The notes below the pieces were generated by a model. It ran no database searches. It was given only the letters and a program-made list of their open reading frames with translations, and was not told the DNA's origin. A program made the translations under genes and the position numbers. Below are positions 1-9,586 of a stretch of 64,000 nucleotides of DNA, piece after piece. How positions within the stretch are numbered: the stretch's first letter is position 1; every line of letters begins with the position of its first letter. This DNA is from UBA4742 sp963734965 (lineage in GTDB: Bacteria > Actinomycetota > Acidimicrobiia > Acidimicrobiales > Acidimicrobilacustridaceae). The stretch lies in contig CAVTJK010000004.1 in the NCBI GenBank assembly GCA_963734965.1, positions 2,418,001-2,482,000 on the forward strand, in the 5' to 3' direction.

Positions 1-369
1 GGCGGCGATCTCAGCGACACCGGAGCCCGCATGGCCGGCGGTGCTGCCATCATGCGGGCCGTGCGGGAGCGGTTGGGGTCGATGACCACCGCCGAGGTGG
101 TCGAACGTCTGCGCCGAGCAGACGTGCCCTGCGCCCCGGTGTTGGCTCTCGACGAACTGCACGTCGACGAGCAGATCGAGGCGTCGGGCATCCTGGCCGA
201 AGTCGACCATCCGGTCATGGGACCGATCCGCCAACCGGCGCCGGCCCCGATCATCGACGGCCGGCGACCGAGCGCGGGCCACCCGGCCGTCGCGGTCGGC
301 GCCGACAGCCGCGAGGTGCTGGCTCAGGCCGGGTGGTCCGACGGCGAGGTCGACGCGCTCGGTGGCTGA
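1..369 (+). CDS. CaiB/BaiF family CoA transferase, C-terminal fragment (cut by window edge)
   Basis: The reading frame is open from base 1, so the start lies outside the window and about 122 residues are visible. The segment has the look of the C-terminal end of family III acyl-CoA transferases: an alternating helical part (MTTAEVVERLRRADVPCAPV) followed by a DHPVMGPIRQPAPAP strand region, the usual end of the CaiB fold where the substrate-specific DHP-x-G-x-x-x-x-P motif sits. These enzymes move CoA between carboxylic acids. It converges with a second CoA transferase on the other strand. Which acid is used cannot be told. Confidence 0.8.
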   Translation, partial: GGDLSDTGARMAGGAAIMRAVRERLGSMTTAEVVERLRRADVPCAPVLALDELHVDEQIEASGILAEVDHPVMGPIRQPAPAPIIDGRRPSAGHPAVAVGADSREVLAQAGWSDGEVDALGG

Positions 370-498
370 CGGGGTCATCGGCATCGCCGGGCGCTGAGGA
401 TCGCCCGCGGTCGTGCCCTGTTCGCGGCCACCTGCGCCTGCTCATCGCCCGCCAAGTAGGCGACGGTAGGCGAGCTCGCCGGCTGGTATCGGGCTTGC

Positions 499-1878
499 TC
501 AGAACGCGGCGGCGTCAGCGCCATAGCCCACGCTCGGGTAGAGCCACGTCAACGGTTGGTCGCCGAGCTGTCCGGGCGGAAGCACGGCGGTGAGTCGTCC
601 GACGCGGCTGTCGATCGACGTCATCCACCGCTCGGAGTCATCGTGGGCATCCCCCAGTGCGGTGTCGTCGCGCGTCTGCGTGCCCAGCCACCGTGCCGTC
701 CGCGCCAGTGACACGCGGCGCACGTGCGTGCCGCCCTGCTCCGCCTGGCGCCGGAGGCCGTCGAGAGCGGCGGCGGCGGCGAGATAGCCGGTGCCGTGAT
801 CCAGCAGCTGGCACGGCAGCGCACCCGGCGCGTGCTCGTGCCCCTCGCCGCCTTCGACGTCAGCGATCCCGGTCACCGCCTGCACGATGCTGTCGAAGCC
901 GCGACGGCTGGCCCACGGCCCGGTGTGGCCCCACGCGCACAGCGACACGATGACGAGGCCCGGGAAGCGATCGGCGAGCTCGTGCTCGCCGAGACCGTGG
1001 TGCTCGAGCGCACCGGGCCGGTACCCGCGCACGACGACGTCGACTTGGGCCAGCAGCTCGTCGAGTGTGGCCCGTGATCCCGAGTGATCCAGATCGAGGA
1101 TGGCCGAGCGCTTGCCGAGCAGGGTGTCCGATGCCGAGCCCAGCCCCATGTCCGGGTAGCCGGGCGGGTCCAGCCGGACGACGTCCGCGCCGAGCGCGGC
1201 GAGGTAGCGAGTGCAGACCGGACCAGCGATGACCCGAGTCAGGTCGAGCACCCGGACTCCCTCGGCGGGAAGAGACGACTCATCACGGCGCCGAGGCGGT
1301 GCGTCCCCCGTCAGTTCGTGCCCGATCAAGGGCTCCGCAGCTACGGCGCGGCCCTGCGGATGCTCGGCCCACTCCTGCGCCGTGCGCACGGCGCCGGCGA
1401 TCCCGCCCGCCCCCACCACCAGGTCCTCCACCTCACCGGCGGATCGGGCGCTGATGGCCTCGGCGACGGCATCGGTCGACGACCGCGGCGCCAGGTCGAG
1501 CGCCTCGTAGAGGCGGTCGCGGTGCCACGGGTAGTTGGCATGGGTCCGGACCCAGCCGGTCTCGGCCGGCCAGAACCGCGAGAGCGCCGCGAAGCCCATG
1601 CCGGCCGACTTGCCGTCGACGAGGAAGTACCGCTCGCTGCGAACCGCGGCGGCGACCGCTCCTCGGTCGACCGACGCGGTCTGAGAACGACTCCCGCGGC
1701 TTCGAGCCAGCGAGGCGGCCGCGAGCAGAGCGGCCCCCACCGATGCCACGGCCACCCGCTCGACCGGCAGCCGAGACGCTAGGTGACCGCCCTGGCCGAC
1801 GACAACCAGATCATCGACGCCGGTCTCCGTCGGCGCGCCCTCGGTCAACGTGTCCCAGGCCTCTACGAGCCCGACCAT
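499..1878 (-). CDS. CaiB/BaiF family (family III) acyl-CoA transferase
   Basis: The product is 459 residues. From about residue 205 it carries the typical N-terminal signature of family III CoA transferases (VRVLDLTRVIAGPVCTRYLA, then ALGADVVRLDPP, KRSAILDLD and a VIVSLCAWGHTGPW strand). The first 200 residues are a more divergent region that also looks like part of the CaiB fold, so the order resembles a permuted or two-domain version. The catalytic Asp expected after the GRRGFDS segment is not obvious to me. Cytosolic. It converges on another CoA transferase fragment, suggesting a fatty- or organic-acid CoA metabolism locus. Substrate unknown. Confidence 0.8.
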   Translation of the reverse strand: MVGLVEAWDTLTEGAPTETGVDDLVVVGQGGHLASRLPVERVAVASVGAALLAAASLARSRGSRSQTASVDRGAVAAAVRSERYFLVDGKSAGMGFAALSRFWPAETGWVRTHANYPWHRDRLYEALDLAPRSSTDAVAEAISARSAGEVEDLVVGAGGIAGAVRTAQEWAEHPQGRAVAAEPLIGHELTGDAPPRRRDESSLPAEGVRVLDLTRVIAGPVCTRYLAALGADVVRLDPPGYPDMGLGSASDTLLGKRSAILDLDHSGSRATLDELLAQVDVVVRGYRPGALEHHGLGEHELADRFPGLVIVSLCAWGHTGPWASRRGFDSIVQAVTGIADVEGGEGHEHAPGALPCQLLDHGTGYLAAAAALDGLRRQAEQGGTHVRRVSLARTARWLGTQTRDDTALGDAHDDSERWMTSIDSRVGRLTAVLPPGQLGDQPLTWLYPSVGYGADAAAF

Positions 1879-1975
1879 CCGGTGATCTTACGACCCGTCG
1901 ATGCCGCAACCGCCCGTCACCTTCGCCAGCTTCGGTGGAGCGGTTGGCACTGCTCCCGAACCCTTAGGTGCGGAG

Positions 1976-2371
1976 TCAGACCGGATGGTGGCCGGCGGGT
2001 TGGAAGAGCTCGACGACGTTGCCGGATGGGTCTTGGAGGAGGATCTGCTTGCCGCCCGGGCCTTCGATGATGTCGTTGCGGAACCGTGCCCCGGCCTCGC
2101 GGAGTCGGTCGACTTCGGTGGCGAGGTCGTCGACGATGAAGTGGATGCGGTTCCAGCCGCCCGGTCCGGGCGTGGCGCCGTCGGGCATCGGTCGACCGGC
2201 TGAGCTCTTCGGCCCGGAGAGGAGAAGTCGGAGGTTTCCGTTCTTGACGTCGGCGAACGCGGGCGCGGCGCTGGTCAAGACTTCGAAGTCGAGAAGCTTG
2301 GTGTAGAAGGCGAGCGCTTCGTCGACGTCGTCGACCATGTAGCGAACGCTGACAGTCTCACTGTGTTGCAT
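1976..2371 (-). CDS. VOC (glyoxalase/bleomycin-resistance fold) family protein
   Basis: The product is 131 residues with two beta-alpha-beta-beta-beta halves typical of the vicinal oxygen chelate superfamily: the first half runs from VSVRYMVDDVDEALAFYTKLL, the second from IHFIVDDLATEVDRLREAG to DPSGNVVELFQP. The final Glu of VVELF matches the usual metal ligand. Its ATG lies 14 bases inside the 3' end of the upstream ArsR-ArsC gene, so the two are probably translationally coupled. The Cys pair typical of the organoarsenical lyase ArsI is absent, so I do not call it ArsI. Substrate unknown. Confidence 0.8.
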   Translation of the reverse strand: MQHSETVSVRYMVDDVDEALAFYTKLLDFEVLTSAAPAFADVKNGNLRLLLSGPKSSAGRPMPDGATPGPGGWNRIHFIVDDLATEVDRLREAGARFRNDIIEGPGGKQILLQDPSGNVVELFQPAGHHPV

Positions 2372-3182
2372 GTCGAACCCCCTTGGTGGGTGTCGTGTCC
2401 AGCTGGTGCACGAGGAAGCTGATGCGGGTCTCGAGTTCGTCGGCCGTGCGTTCGAACGCGGGCATCGAGGCTCGGTCGGTCGTGCCGTCGCCGGCCGGGT
2501 CGGGCACGCTCCAGTGCACGAGGTCGGGATGGTCCGGGAACTCGGGGCAGACCTCCCGGACGCGGTCGCACAGCGTGATCACCATGTCGAAGTGTTCCGG
2601 CCGCAGCTCATCGAGGTGCTTGGTGCGGTTGGCGCTGATGTCGATCCCTCGCTCGGCCATGACCCGCACGGCGTTCGGATGGAGCGGCTTCGGGTTGCTG
2701 CCGGCACTCGCGGCCTCGAACGCACCGTTCGATTCGTGTCTGAGGAGCGCCTCGGCCATCTGAGAACGTGCGCTGTTGCCGGTGCACAGGAACAGGACCC
2801 GCATGGGAGGGTGCCCGCCATCGCCGACCGGGGGCGGCGCGAGACGGAGGCCGGGGTGCAACTCCCCACCGGTGGCCGACAAGAGGCCACCGATGCGGGC
2901 CAGATCGACCGTGTAGTAGGCGTCGCGGCGATCGGCCGAACTGCGCCGCGCCGACACCAGGCGGGCATCGCGCAGCTTGCCCAAGTGGTACGAGACCAGG
3001 TTCTGAGGTTCATCGACCAGGCCGGTGAGCTCGTGCACCATGCGGTCGCTCCGCGCCAGCTCACCCAACAGTCGCCAGCGCAGTGGATGCCCGGCCAACT
3101 GCAGGAACTCCGGTGCCGCGAGATCGGGCAGAACCTGTCGTTCGCTCACCTGGCGAATGTACATCACGTGGGTTCGATACAT
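2358..3182 (-). CDS. ArsR-type HTH regulator fused to thioredoxin-type arsenate reductase
   Basis: The product is about 274 residues. Residues about 20-100 form an ArsR-like winged helix (LAGHPLRWRLLGELARSDRM, then LVSYHLGKLRDARLVSARR). From about residue 127 a low-molecular-weight tyrosine phosphatase/ArsC domain follows: the P-loop is CTGNSARS (Cys about 133), two further Cys lie in TLCDRVREVCP (about 205 and 212) and the general-acid loop is HWSVPDP. That Cys triad matches thioredoxin-coupled arsenate reductases such as staphylococcal ArsC. So the protein may both sense and reduce. The start is uncertain: TTG 3185, ATG 3182, ATG 3164 and GTG 3149 are in frame and none has a clear Shine-Dalgarno. 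It is divergent from the PadR operon. Confidence 0.85.
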   Translation of the reverse strand: MYRTHVMYIRQVSERQVLPDLAAPEFLQLAGHPLRWRLLGELARSDRMVHELTGLVDEPQNLVSYHLGKLRDARLVSARRSSADRRDAYYTVDLARIGGLLSATGGELHPGLRLAPPPVGDGGHPPMRVLFLCTGNSARSQMAEALLRHESNGAFEAASAGSNPKPLHPNAVRVMAERGIDISANRTKHLDELRPEHFDMVITLCDRVREVCPEFPDHPDLVHWSVPDPAGDGTTDRASMPAFERTADELETRISFLVHQLDTTPTKGVRHATQ

Positions 3183-3252
3183 CAAGCTGAATTGTTGGAT
3201 TTGCGGGCTCCTGGCATTGGGAGGGCTGGCGCCGAGATGGGATCAGGAGTAG

Positions 3253-3265
3253 CATACTGAGTATG
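3253..3265. promoter_or_regulatory. Inverted repeat in the divergent arsR-padR interval, candidate operator
   Basis: CATAC-TGA-GTATG is a perfect 5-bp-arm palindrome 35 bases upstream of the PadR start, in the 117-base divergent interval. Its left half also resembles a -10 element (CATACT). PadR proteins commonly autoregulate through short palindromes, so this is a candidate PadR site. No footprint evidence; inference only. Confidence 0.35.
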
Positions 3266-3299
3266 TTCAAGATGACGGTTGTCTCGTGAGGTCCCTCCG

Positions 3300-3875
3300 A
3301 TGAGCGTGGCCCACGCCCTGCTCGCCCTGCTGAGCGAGGAGCCGAAGTACGGCCTGCAGCTCCGACAGGAGTTCGAAGCGCGGACGGGCGAGGTGTGGCC
3401 CCTCAACGTCGGCCAGGTGTACACGACCCTGCAACGCCTCGAGCGCGACGGCCTCGTCGAGGCCGAGGGTGGCGACGACGGGCCCCAGAAGCACTTCCGG
3501 ATCACCCCCGACGGGCAGGAAGCGCTCGCCGGCTGGCTGCGGACGCCACCCGACCTGTCCTCGCCGCCCAGGGACGAGCTGGTCATCAAGGTCCTTGTCG
3601 CCGGCCGCATGCCCGACGTCGACGTGCACGACGTGATCCAGGTGCACCGTCGGCACGTGATCCAGCTGATGCAGCAATGGACACGGATCAAGGAGGATGC
3701 TGACGCTGACGACATCGGCGTCGTCCTGGCCGTCGACGCCGAGCTGTTCCGCCTCGAGTCCGTCGTCCGATGGCTCGACGCCGCCGATGGGCGGTTCCAC
3801 CGGTTCTCCCCCTCGACCTCCTCGACCGCCACCTCGCCGATGCCCAAGCGCGCCCGTCGGGTCGGAGCCCGCTGA
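3300..3875 (+). CDS. PadR family transcriptional regulator
   Basis: The product is 191 residues. The N-terminal 80 residues are a PadR winged helix: MSVAHALLALLSEEPKYGLQ, then a QVYTTLQRLERDGLVEAEGG recognition and wing segment. The C-terminal half is helical and fits the PadR dimerisation region. I chose ATG 3300 because GTGAGG lies 9 bases upstream; a TTG at 3279 would add seven residues. Its TGA overlaps the ATG of the ABC ATPase gene by one base (TGATG), so it should be co-translated with and probably control the transporter genes that follow, a common arrangement for drug- or peptide-responsive PadR-ABC operons. Confidence 0.9.
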   Translation: MSVAHALLALLSEEPKYGLQLRQEFEARTGEVWPLNVGQVYTTLQRLERDGLVEAEGGDDGPQKHFRITPDGQEALAGWLRTPPDLSSPPRDELVIKVLVAGRMPDVDVHDVIQVHRRHVIQLMQQWTRIKEDADADDIGVVLAVDAELFRLESVVRWLDAADGRFHRFSPSTSSTATSPMPKRARRVGAR

Positions 3876-4597
3876 TGGCCGCGCTCGAGTTGCACGGCGT
3901 CTCGAAGCTGTACGGCGAGGGATCGGCCGAGGTGCGCGCCCTTCAGGATGTGGACCTCGTCGTCGACGAGGGCGAGCTGGTCGCGGTCATGGGCCCGAGC
4001 GGATCGGGCAAGAGCACCATGGTCACGATCGCCGGCACGCTCGAGGAGCCGACGTCGGGCGATGTGCTCATCGATGACCAGGCCGTGTCGCGCATGTCGC
4101 GCAACGACCGGGCTCGACTGCGGCGGCGGTCGGTCGGCTTCGTGTTCCAGGACTTCAATCTGGTCGCAGGGCTGACCGCGGCCGAGAACGTGAGCCTGCC
4201 TTTGGAGCTCGACGGCCTGTCCGCCAAGGCCGCTCGGGTCGAGGCGCTGGCCGCGCTCTCGACGCTCGACCTGACCGACGGGGCCGATCGCTTCCCCGAC
4301 CAGCTGTCCGGCGGCGAGCGCCAGCGCGTGGCCATCGCCCGGGCCGTCATCGGCGAGCGCCGTCTGCTGCTCGCCGACGAACCGTCCGGTGCCCTCGACT
4401 CGGTGAACGCCGAGACGGTCATGCGCCTCATCCGTGAGGCGTGCCGTGGTCAGGTCGCCGGCATCGTGGTCACCCACGACGCCCAACTGGCCGCATGGGC
4501 CGACCGCGTCGTCTTCCTACGCGATGGCCGCGTCATCGACCAGACCGCACCGCCGCCTGGACCCGAATCGCTCCTCGAGCCGGCGCCCGGGCGATGA
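3875..4597 (+). CDS. ABC transporter ATP-binding protein (MacB/LolD-like)
   Basis: The product is 240 residues with every ABC ATPase motif: Walker A GPSGSGKS, Q-loop (VFQDFNL), signature LSGGERQRVAIARAV, Walker B LLLADEP and the H-loop VVTHD. Sequence style and length fit the ATPases that partner FtsX-type permeases (MacB, LolD, BceA-like). The start overlaps the padR stop, and the stop overlaps the permease ATG (ATGA), so stoichiometric translation of the three is likely. Cytoplasmic side of the membrane. Substrate cannot be told; export or extraction of a lipoprotein, peptide or drug are the usual options. Confidence 0.93.
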   Translation: MAALELHGVSKLYGEGSAEVRALQDVDLVVDEGELVAVMGPSGSGKSTMVTIAGTLEEPTSGDVLIDDQAVSRMSRNDRARLRRRSVGFVFQDFNLVAGLTAAENVSLPLELDGLSAKAARVEALAALSTLDLTDGADRFPDQLSGGERQRVAIARAVIGERRLLLADEPSGALDSVNAETVMRLIREACRGQVAGIVVTHDAQLAAWADRVVFLRDGRVIDQTAPPPGPESLLEPAPGR

Positions 4598-7119
4598 CGA
4601 TCACGCAGGAACGACCGGTCGCGGCCACCGGCGCCTCCCGCCCGCCCAACGGCGGGGGGCCGGCCCGTCGCGCCGTCGTGCGCTGGGGGGTGCGCCTCTT
4701 CCGTCGCGAATGGCGACAGCAGCTCCTGGTGGTCGGCCTTCTCGCCTTCGCGGTGGCGGCCACCACGGCCGGGCTGGCGGCGGCGACCAACGCGTCCCCG
4801 TCACCGAAGACCACCTGGGTCCTCCCTGGCCACGATTCCGGCCTGGCGACTGACATCCGTGCCGTCGAGGCCGCGTTCGGACCGGCCGAGGTCTTCGCTC
4901 ACGCCCGGGTGGCGGTGCCGGGGTCGCTCGCCGCGCTCGACCTTCGGTCGATCGAGCCGGCGGGGGAGAGGCCCCAGGGCGGTCTCCGCGTCCGGGCCGG
5001 ACGCCTCCCGACCGGGCCGGGCGAGGTCGCGGTGACGAGCGGCGTGGCCACCGAGTTCGGCCTCCGACTCGGGACGACCTGGCGGGACCTCGGCGGGGAG
5101 CCGCTCCGCGTGGTCGGCCTGGTGAAGGATCCGAAGGCGTACGACGACCAGTTCGCCGTGGTCGCGCCGGGCCGCCTGCCGTCGACCGACAACGTCACGG
5201 TTCAGATCGACTCCGACCTCTCTCGCACCCAGCTCCAGTCCTTCCACATCCCGAGCGGGACACCGGGGGAGATCGAGGGCGTGTCGGGGACCACCAAGAC
5301 CCAGTCGGCCGTCGCCGTGCTCGTCCTGGCCACGCTGACCCTCCTGTTCGTCGGACTGGTCAGCGTGGCCAGCTTCAGCGTGCTGGCCCACCGACGCCAG
5401 CGAGCACTCGGCATGTTCGGCTCGGTCGGGGCCACCGACAGCCACATCCGCCTCGTGATGCTGGCCAACGGTGCCGCGGTCGGCGTCGTCGCCACCGTGG
5501 TCGGGACCACCGTCGGACTCGTCGGTTGGCTGGTCCTGTCTCCGCCTCTCGCCCAGCTCGTCGCCCACGACGTGGATCGCTTCGCCATCCCGTGGTGGGC
5601 GGTGACCACGGCGGCGGTCCTGGCCGTGGCCACTGCGGTCCTGGCCGCGTGGTGGCCGGCGCGGACAGCGTCGCGCGTCCCGATCGTCGTCGCGCTGTCG
5701 GGCCGTCCGCCCCAGCCGCCGCCGGCCCGTCGGGTCGCCGCGCTCGGCGTGGTCGTCCTGGCCGCCGGCATGATCCTGCTGGCCTTCGGCCGTCCCGACC
5801 GCGGGCTGCTGATCGTGACGGGCACGATCGCCACGGTCGTCGGCGTCCTGCTGTTCGGGCCTCTGGCCATCCGTACCCTGGCCCGGCTGGCGCCTCGCTT
5901 GGGGGTCGCCGGGCGGTTGGCGCTGCGCGACCTGGCCCGGTACCAGTCGCGGTCGGGTGCCGCCCTCGGCGCCGCGACCCTCGCCGTCGGCATCGCCTCG
6001 ATCATCACCATCAGCTCGGCCTCGCAGATCGCCAAGGACTCGCCCAGCGGCGGCAACCTCGGCACCAACGAGATGGTCGTCTACCTGTCCCCCCACGCAC
6101 GCGACGGCGGCCCCATCCCGGAGCTGTCCGACTCAGCGCTCGTCGCCGTGCGACACCAGGTCGACGCCATCGCCGGGTCCGTCGGGGCTCACAAGGTGGT
6201 ACAGCTCGACGCGGCCGTCGACCCGGCCACACCGCAGATGCAGGCGGACGGCGGTGCGGTGATCGCCACGCCAGGGCGGTCGGGTTCGTCGTCCGCCGGC
6301 GCGACGGTGGGCCGCCCGGCGGCCGCCCTGGCCGCGATCAGCAGCGGGCCCAACGGGGGCGAGTCGATCGAATTCCGTGCCGGCCTCTATGTGGCGACGC
6401 CAGAGGTGCTGGCCTACGACGGCGTCGACGCCAGCGCGATCGACCCGTCGGCTGACATCGTCAGCTCGCGGAACGACCTCGCTCAGCTGAAGCTGTTCAC
6501 CGGCGGTCGGGGCCAATCGCCGGCGCTGCGCCGGCAACACCTGGCCCTCCCGAAGCGCACGTCCGAGCCGAGCACGCTGCTCACGCCTCACGCCGTCGAG
6601 CGACTCGGACTGCAGGCCGTGCCGGCCGCCTGGCTGGTGCGGACGAGCTCGCCGATGACCGCCGCGCAGCTCGCCGGGGCCCGCAAGACGGCGGCCGCTG
6701 CCGGCCTCACGATCGAGACCCGTGCCACCCACCACTCGCTGGTGCAGCTGGCGAACGACGCCACCGCAGCGGGGATCGTGTTCGCGCTCGTGGTGCTCGC
6801 CCTGACGGTTGGGCTGATCCGAGGCGAGGCCGCCAACGACGTGCGGATCCTGACGGCTACGGGCGCGAGCAGCACGACGCGGCGAGTGGTGACGGCAGCC
6901 ACGGCCGGCGCGCTGGCGTTGCTGGCCGCGGTGCTCGGCATCGCCGAGGGCTACCTCGCCATGGCGGCCTTCTACCGGAGCGATCTCTCCACGCTCGCCC
7001 ACCCACCGATTGCCGACCTGCTCGCGCTCGGCGTCGCGCTGCCGCTGATCGCCGCGCTCGGAGGGTTCGTGCTCGCCGGCCGGGAGCCGGCTGCGATCGC
7101 CCGCCGCCCGCTCGAATAG
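4594..7119 (+). CDS. FtsX-like ABC transporter permease
   Basis: The product is 841 residues, starting at an ATG that overlaps the ATPase stop by four bases. A first membrane segment lies near residues 45-65, followed by an extracytoplasmic region, then an FtsX three-helix block at about 230-360 with the characteristic RRQRALGMFGSVGAT cytoplasmic loop. A second set of helices, a second large extracytoplasmic region and a C-terminal membrane block (VRILTATGASSTTRRVV loop) follow. This is the duplicated-FtsX architecture of single-polypeptide permeases. Together with the preceding ATPase it forms a complete transporter under PadR. Confidence 0.9.
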   Translation: MTITQERPVAATGASRPPNGGGPARRAVVRWGVRLFRREWRQQLLVVGLLAFAVAATTAGLAAATNASPSPKTTWVLPGHDSGLATDIRAVEAAFGPAEVFAHARVAVPGSLAALDLRSIEPAGERPQGGLRVRAGRLPTGPGEVAVTSGVATEFGLRLGTTWRDLGGEPLRVVGLVKDPKAYDDQFAVVAPGRLPSTDNVTVQIDSDLSRTQLQSFHIPSGTPGEIEGVSGTTKTQSAVAVLVLATLTLLFVGLVSVASFSVLAHRRQRALGMFGSVGATDSHIRLVMLANGAAVGVVATVVGTTVGLVGWLVLSPPLAQLVAHDVDRFAIPWWAVTTAAVLAVATAVLAAWWPARTASRVPIVVALSGRPPQPPPARRVAALGVVVLAAGMILLAFGRPDRGLLIVTGTIATVVGVLLFGPLAIRTLARLAPRLGVAGRLALRDLARYQSRSGAALGAATLAVGIASIITISSASQIAKDSPSGGNLGTNEMVVYLSPHARDGGPIPELSDSALVAVRHQVDAIAGSVGAHKVVQLDAAVDPATPQMQADGGAVIATPGRSGSSSAGATVGRPAAALAAISSGPNGGESIEFRAGLYVATPEVLAYDGVDASAIDPSADIVSSRNDLAQLKLFTGGRGQSPALRRQHLALPKRTSEPSTLLTPHAVERLGLQAVPAAWLVRTSSPMTAAQLAGARKTAAAAGLTIETRATHHSLVQLANDATAAGIVFALVVLALTVGLIRGEAANDVRILTATGASSTTRRVVTAATAGALALLAAVLGIAEGYLAMAAFYRSDLSTLAHPPIADLLALGVALPLIAALGGFVLAGREPAAIARRPLE

Positions 7120-7184
7120 GGACGGGCGCCCGGTCGAGGGCAGGGCCTGCCCGCCCCGCGGTTCGACGGCGTAGTTTCTCCTTC

Positions 7185-7655
7185 ATGAGCGACGTCTCGG
7201 CGCCATCTTGGGGCCGCAACCCTGACCACGTGACCATTGCCGTGCGTGAGGTCGACGCCGCAGTCGAGCTCTTGGGCCACTTCGGCTTCCAGCGCGACCA
7301 CGACGCCACCATCGACGGCGGCGCGCCCGCCGAGTACATGGGCATGCCGACGATGCGGGCCGATCACATCACGCTCGTGCTCGCGGGGGCGGAGCCTCGC
7401 TTCGAGATCCAGTTGCTGCACTTCACCGACGACGGCGGCGTCGACCCCGCTGGAGCCTCGCCGTCGAACCTCACACGACGCGGGATGAACCACCTGGCGC
7501 TACGGGTCGATGACCTCGCCGCCGCCTCGGCCCACCTGCAGTCGGTAGGGGTGCGGCCCCTGAACGACGAGCTGGACTTCATCAGCCGCAAGCTCCAGTT
7601 CTTCGAGGGCCCCGAGGGAGTCACGATCGAGCTGGCTGAGTGGGTCGGCCACTGA
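7185..7655 (+). CDS. VOC family protein
   Basis: The product is 156 residues with paired VOC modules: PDHVTIAVREVDAAVELLGH at the N-terminus and MNHLALRVDDLAAASAHL in the second half, ending in GVTIELAEW with the usual Glu ligand. It stands alone after the permease gene and converges with the flavin monooxygenase gene on the other strand, whose 3' end is close or overlapping. Function within the superfamily (dioxygenase, isomerase, antibiotic binding) cannot be assigned. Confidence 0.8.
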   Translation: MSDVSAPSWGRNPDHVTIAVREVDAAVELLGHFGFQRDHDATIDGGAPAEYMGMPTMRADHITLVLAGAEPRFEIQLLHFTDDGGVDPAGASPSNLTRRGMNHLALRVDDLAAASAHLQSVGVRPLNDELDFISRKLQFFEGPEGVTIELAEWVGH

Positions 7656-7663
7656 CGCATCCC

Positions 7664-9498
7664 TCACCAGAGGGTGGTCAGGGGCCTGGCGACGAGGCCT
7701 TCCGTCGGTGTTGAATTCGAGGCCCTCGAACTCACCTGAGGTGCGCCAGCCGTCGATGTACTCGAAGTAGGCGACGGGGCCGAGCGGATAGCCGGCCATC
7801 GCGAACCGAGCCCGAGAGCTCAGCGGCTGGCCCTCGTTGTTGTAGTAGCCCGGTGTGCACTCGGTGTTGCCGATGAAGGAGGCCGGACTGCTCTCGAGCA
7901 GCTCGAGCCATGCCTGCTTCGGCCGCCGCGGTGACCTCGACCTCGTCGGCGCCCGTGTCGAGTGCTTGTCGGATGACGGCCGCGATGGTGACGCCGGCGT
8001 CGGAGAGGTTCGAGGTCACGTTCGAGATCAGGTTGGCGCCCTGTGCGAAGCCGATGATGAACAGGTTCGGGAAGCCGTGCACGTGGATGCCGTGCATCGA
8101 CCGCATGCCGTCCTCCCAGCGGTCCGAGAGTCGGAGGCCGTCGCGCCCGATCGTGTCGTAGCCGGAGCGGCGGTCGTAGCTGGTGCCGACCTCGAAGCCC
8201 GATGCGAAGATCAGGCAGTCGAGCGGGTAGTGCTCACCGGCCACCCAGACTCCGGTCTCGTCGATTCGCTCGACGCCCTTGCCGTCGGTGTCGACGAGGT
8301 GGCAGTTCGGCTGGTTGTAGGCCGGCAGGTACTCGTCGTGGAAGCACGGTCGCTTGCAGAGCTGGCGGTACCAGGCCTTCAGCTTCTGGGCGGTCTCCGG
8401 GTCCTGGACGACGGCGTCACAGCGCGCCCGGATCTCTTCCATCTTCTCGTCGTCGCTCTCGAGGAACGCGCGGTCGGCGAGCTCGGGGGTGAACTCCTCG
8501 CCGGCCGAGACCATCTCGACGATCCGATCGCGGATCCGCTGCGAGATGTCGGTCCAGCCGTCCTTCACGAGGTCCTCGTCGGCGAAGCCGCCGGTCTGCA
8601 ACGTCGCGAAGTTCAGCAGCCACTGCTGCTGCCAGCCGGGCTCGAGGGTGGCGAACCAGTCCGGATCGATCGGGTGGTTGTTGCGGACATCGACCGACGA
8701 CGGCGTGCGCTGGAAGACGTAGAGCTCGTGGGAGTCCCGCGCGAGCGGCGGGATGCACTGGACGGCCGTGGCGCCGGTGCCGATGATCCCGACCCGCTTG
8801 TCGGCCAGGCTCGTCATCGGCGCTCCGGTCCAGTCGCCGCCCGTGTACTCGTAGTCCCAGCGACTCGTGTGGAAGCAATGACCGGCGAACGTCTCGATCC
8901 CCTGGATGCCCGGCAGCTTGGGCCGGTTGAGCGGCCCGGTACCCATCGCGACGAACCGGGCGCGGATCGCGTCGCCGCGGTCGGTTCGGATGATCCAGCG
9001 GGCCGTGGCCGCGTCCCACGCGAGCTCGGTCACCGAGGTCGAGAACAGAGCGTTGCGGTAGAGGTCGAACGTCGTGGCGATGCGACGGCAGTGGGCGAAG
9101 ATCTCGGGCGCGAGGACGTACTTCGCGGACGGCATGTTGCCGGTCTCTTCGAGCAGCGGCAGATAGACCATCGCCGCGGTGTCGCACATGGCCCCCGGGT
9201 AGCGGTTCCAGTACCACGCCCCACCGACGTCGCCGCCGACCTCGATGATGCGCACGTCGTCGATCCCGGCCTGCTTCAGGCGGGCGCCGACGCACAGCCC
9301 CGAGAAACCGCCCCCGATGAGCGCAACCGTCACCTCGTCGAAGACCGGCTCACGCTCGATCCACTCGACATAGGGATCGTCGACCATGTACGCGAACTTC
9401 CCGCTCGGCTCGAGGTACTGGTCGTTGCCGTCAGGTCGCAGCCGTTTGTCGCGCTCGAGTCGGTACTTCTCCCGCAGCGCGTCGTGATCGACGTTCAT
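7664..9498 (-). CDS. Flavin-containing (Baeyer-Villiger-type) monooxygenase, frameshifted near the 3' end
   Basis: The first 528 or so residues read continuously: FAD site GGGFSGLCVGARL, the fingerprint GTGATAVQCIPP for NADPH, and FHTSRWDYEYTGGDW just before it, as in class B monooxygenases. At about 7910 the frame shifts by one surplus base; the next frame continues homologously (AWLELLESSPASFIGNTEC, then YYNNEGQP and AYFEYIDGWRTSGEFEGLE). Without correction the frame ends at 7732 with a nonsense tail. The true end is unsure: the corrected frame runs to 7500, overlapping the VOC gene, while one more shift would end at 7664. Likely oxidises ketones or similar lipophilic substrates. Confidence 0.82.
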
Positions 9499-9586
9499 GG
9501 GTCGACAGCCTCACCGGCGAGGTCGTCGGTACGCAAGCTGGCGACGCCCATGCTGGGCGCGCGATCCCGGACGGGACGGGTGACGG

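Noticed and set aside
7120..7184. Terminator after the FtsX permease gene
   Set aside because: GGGCAGG/CCTGCCC is present but leaves a one-base loop; too weak to call.
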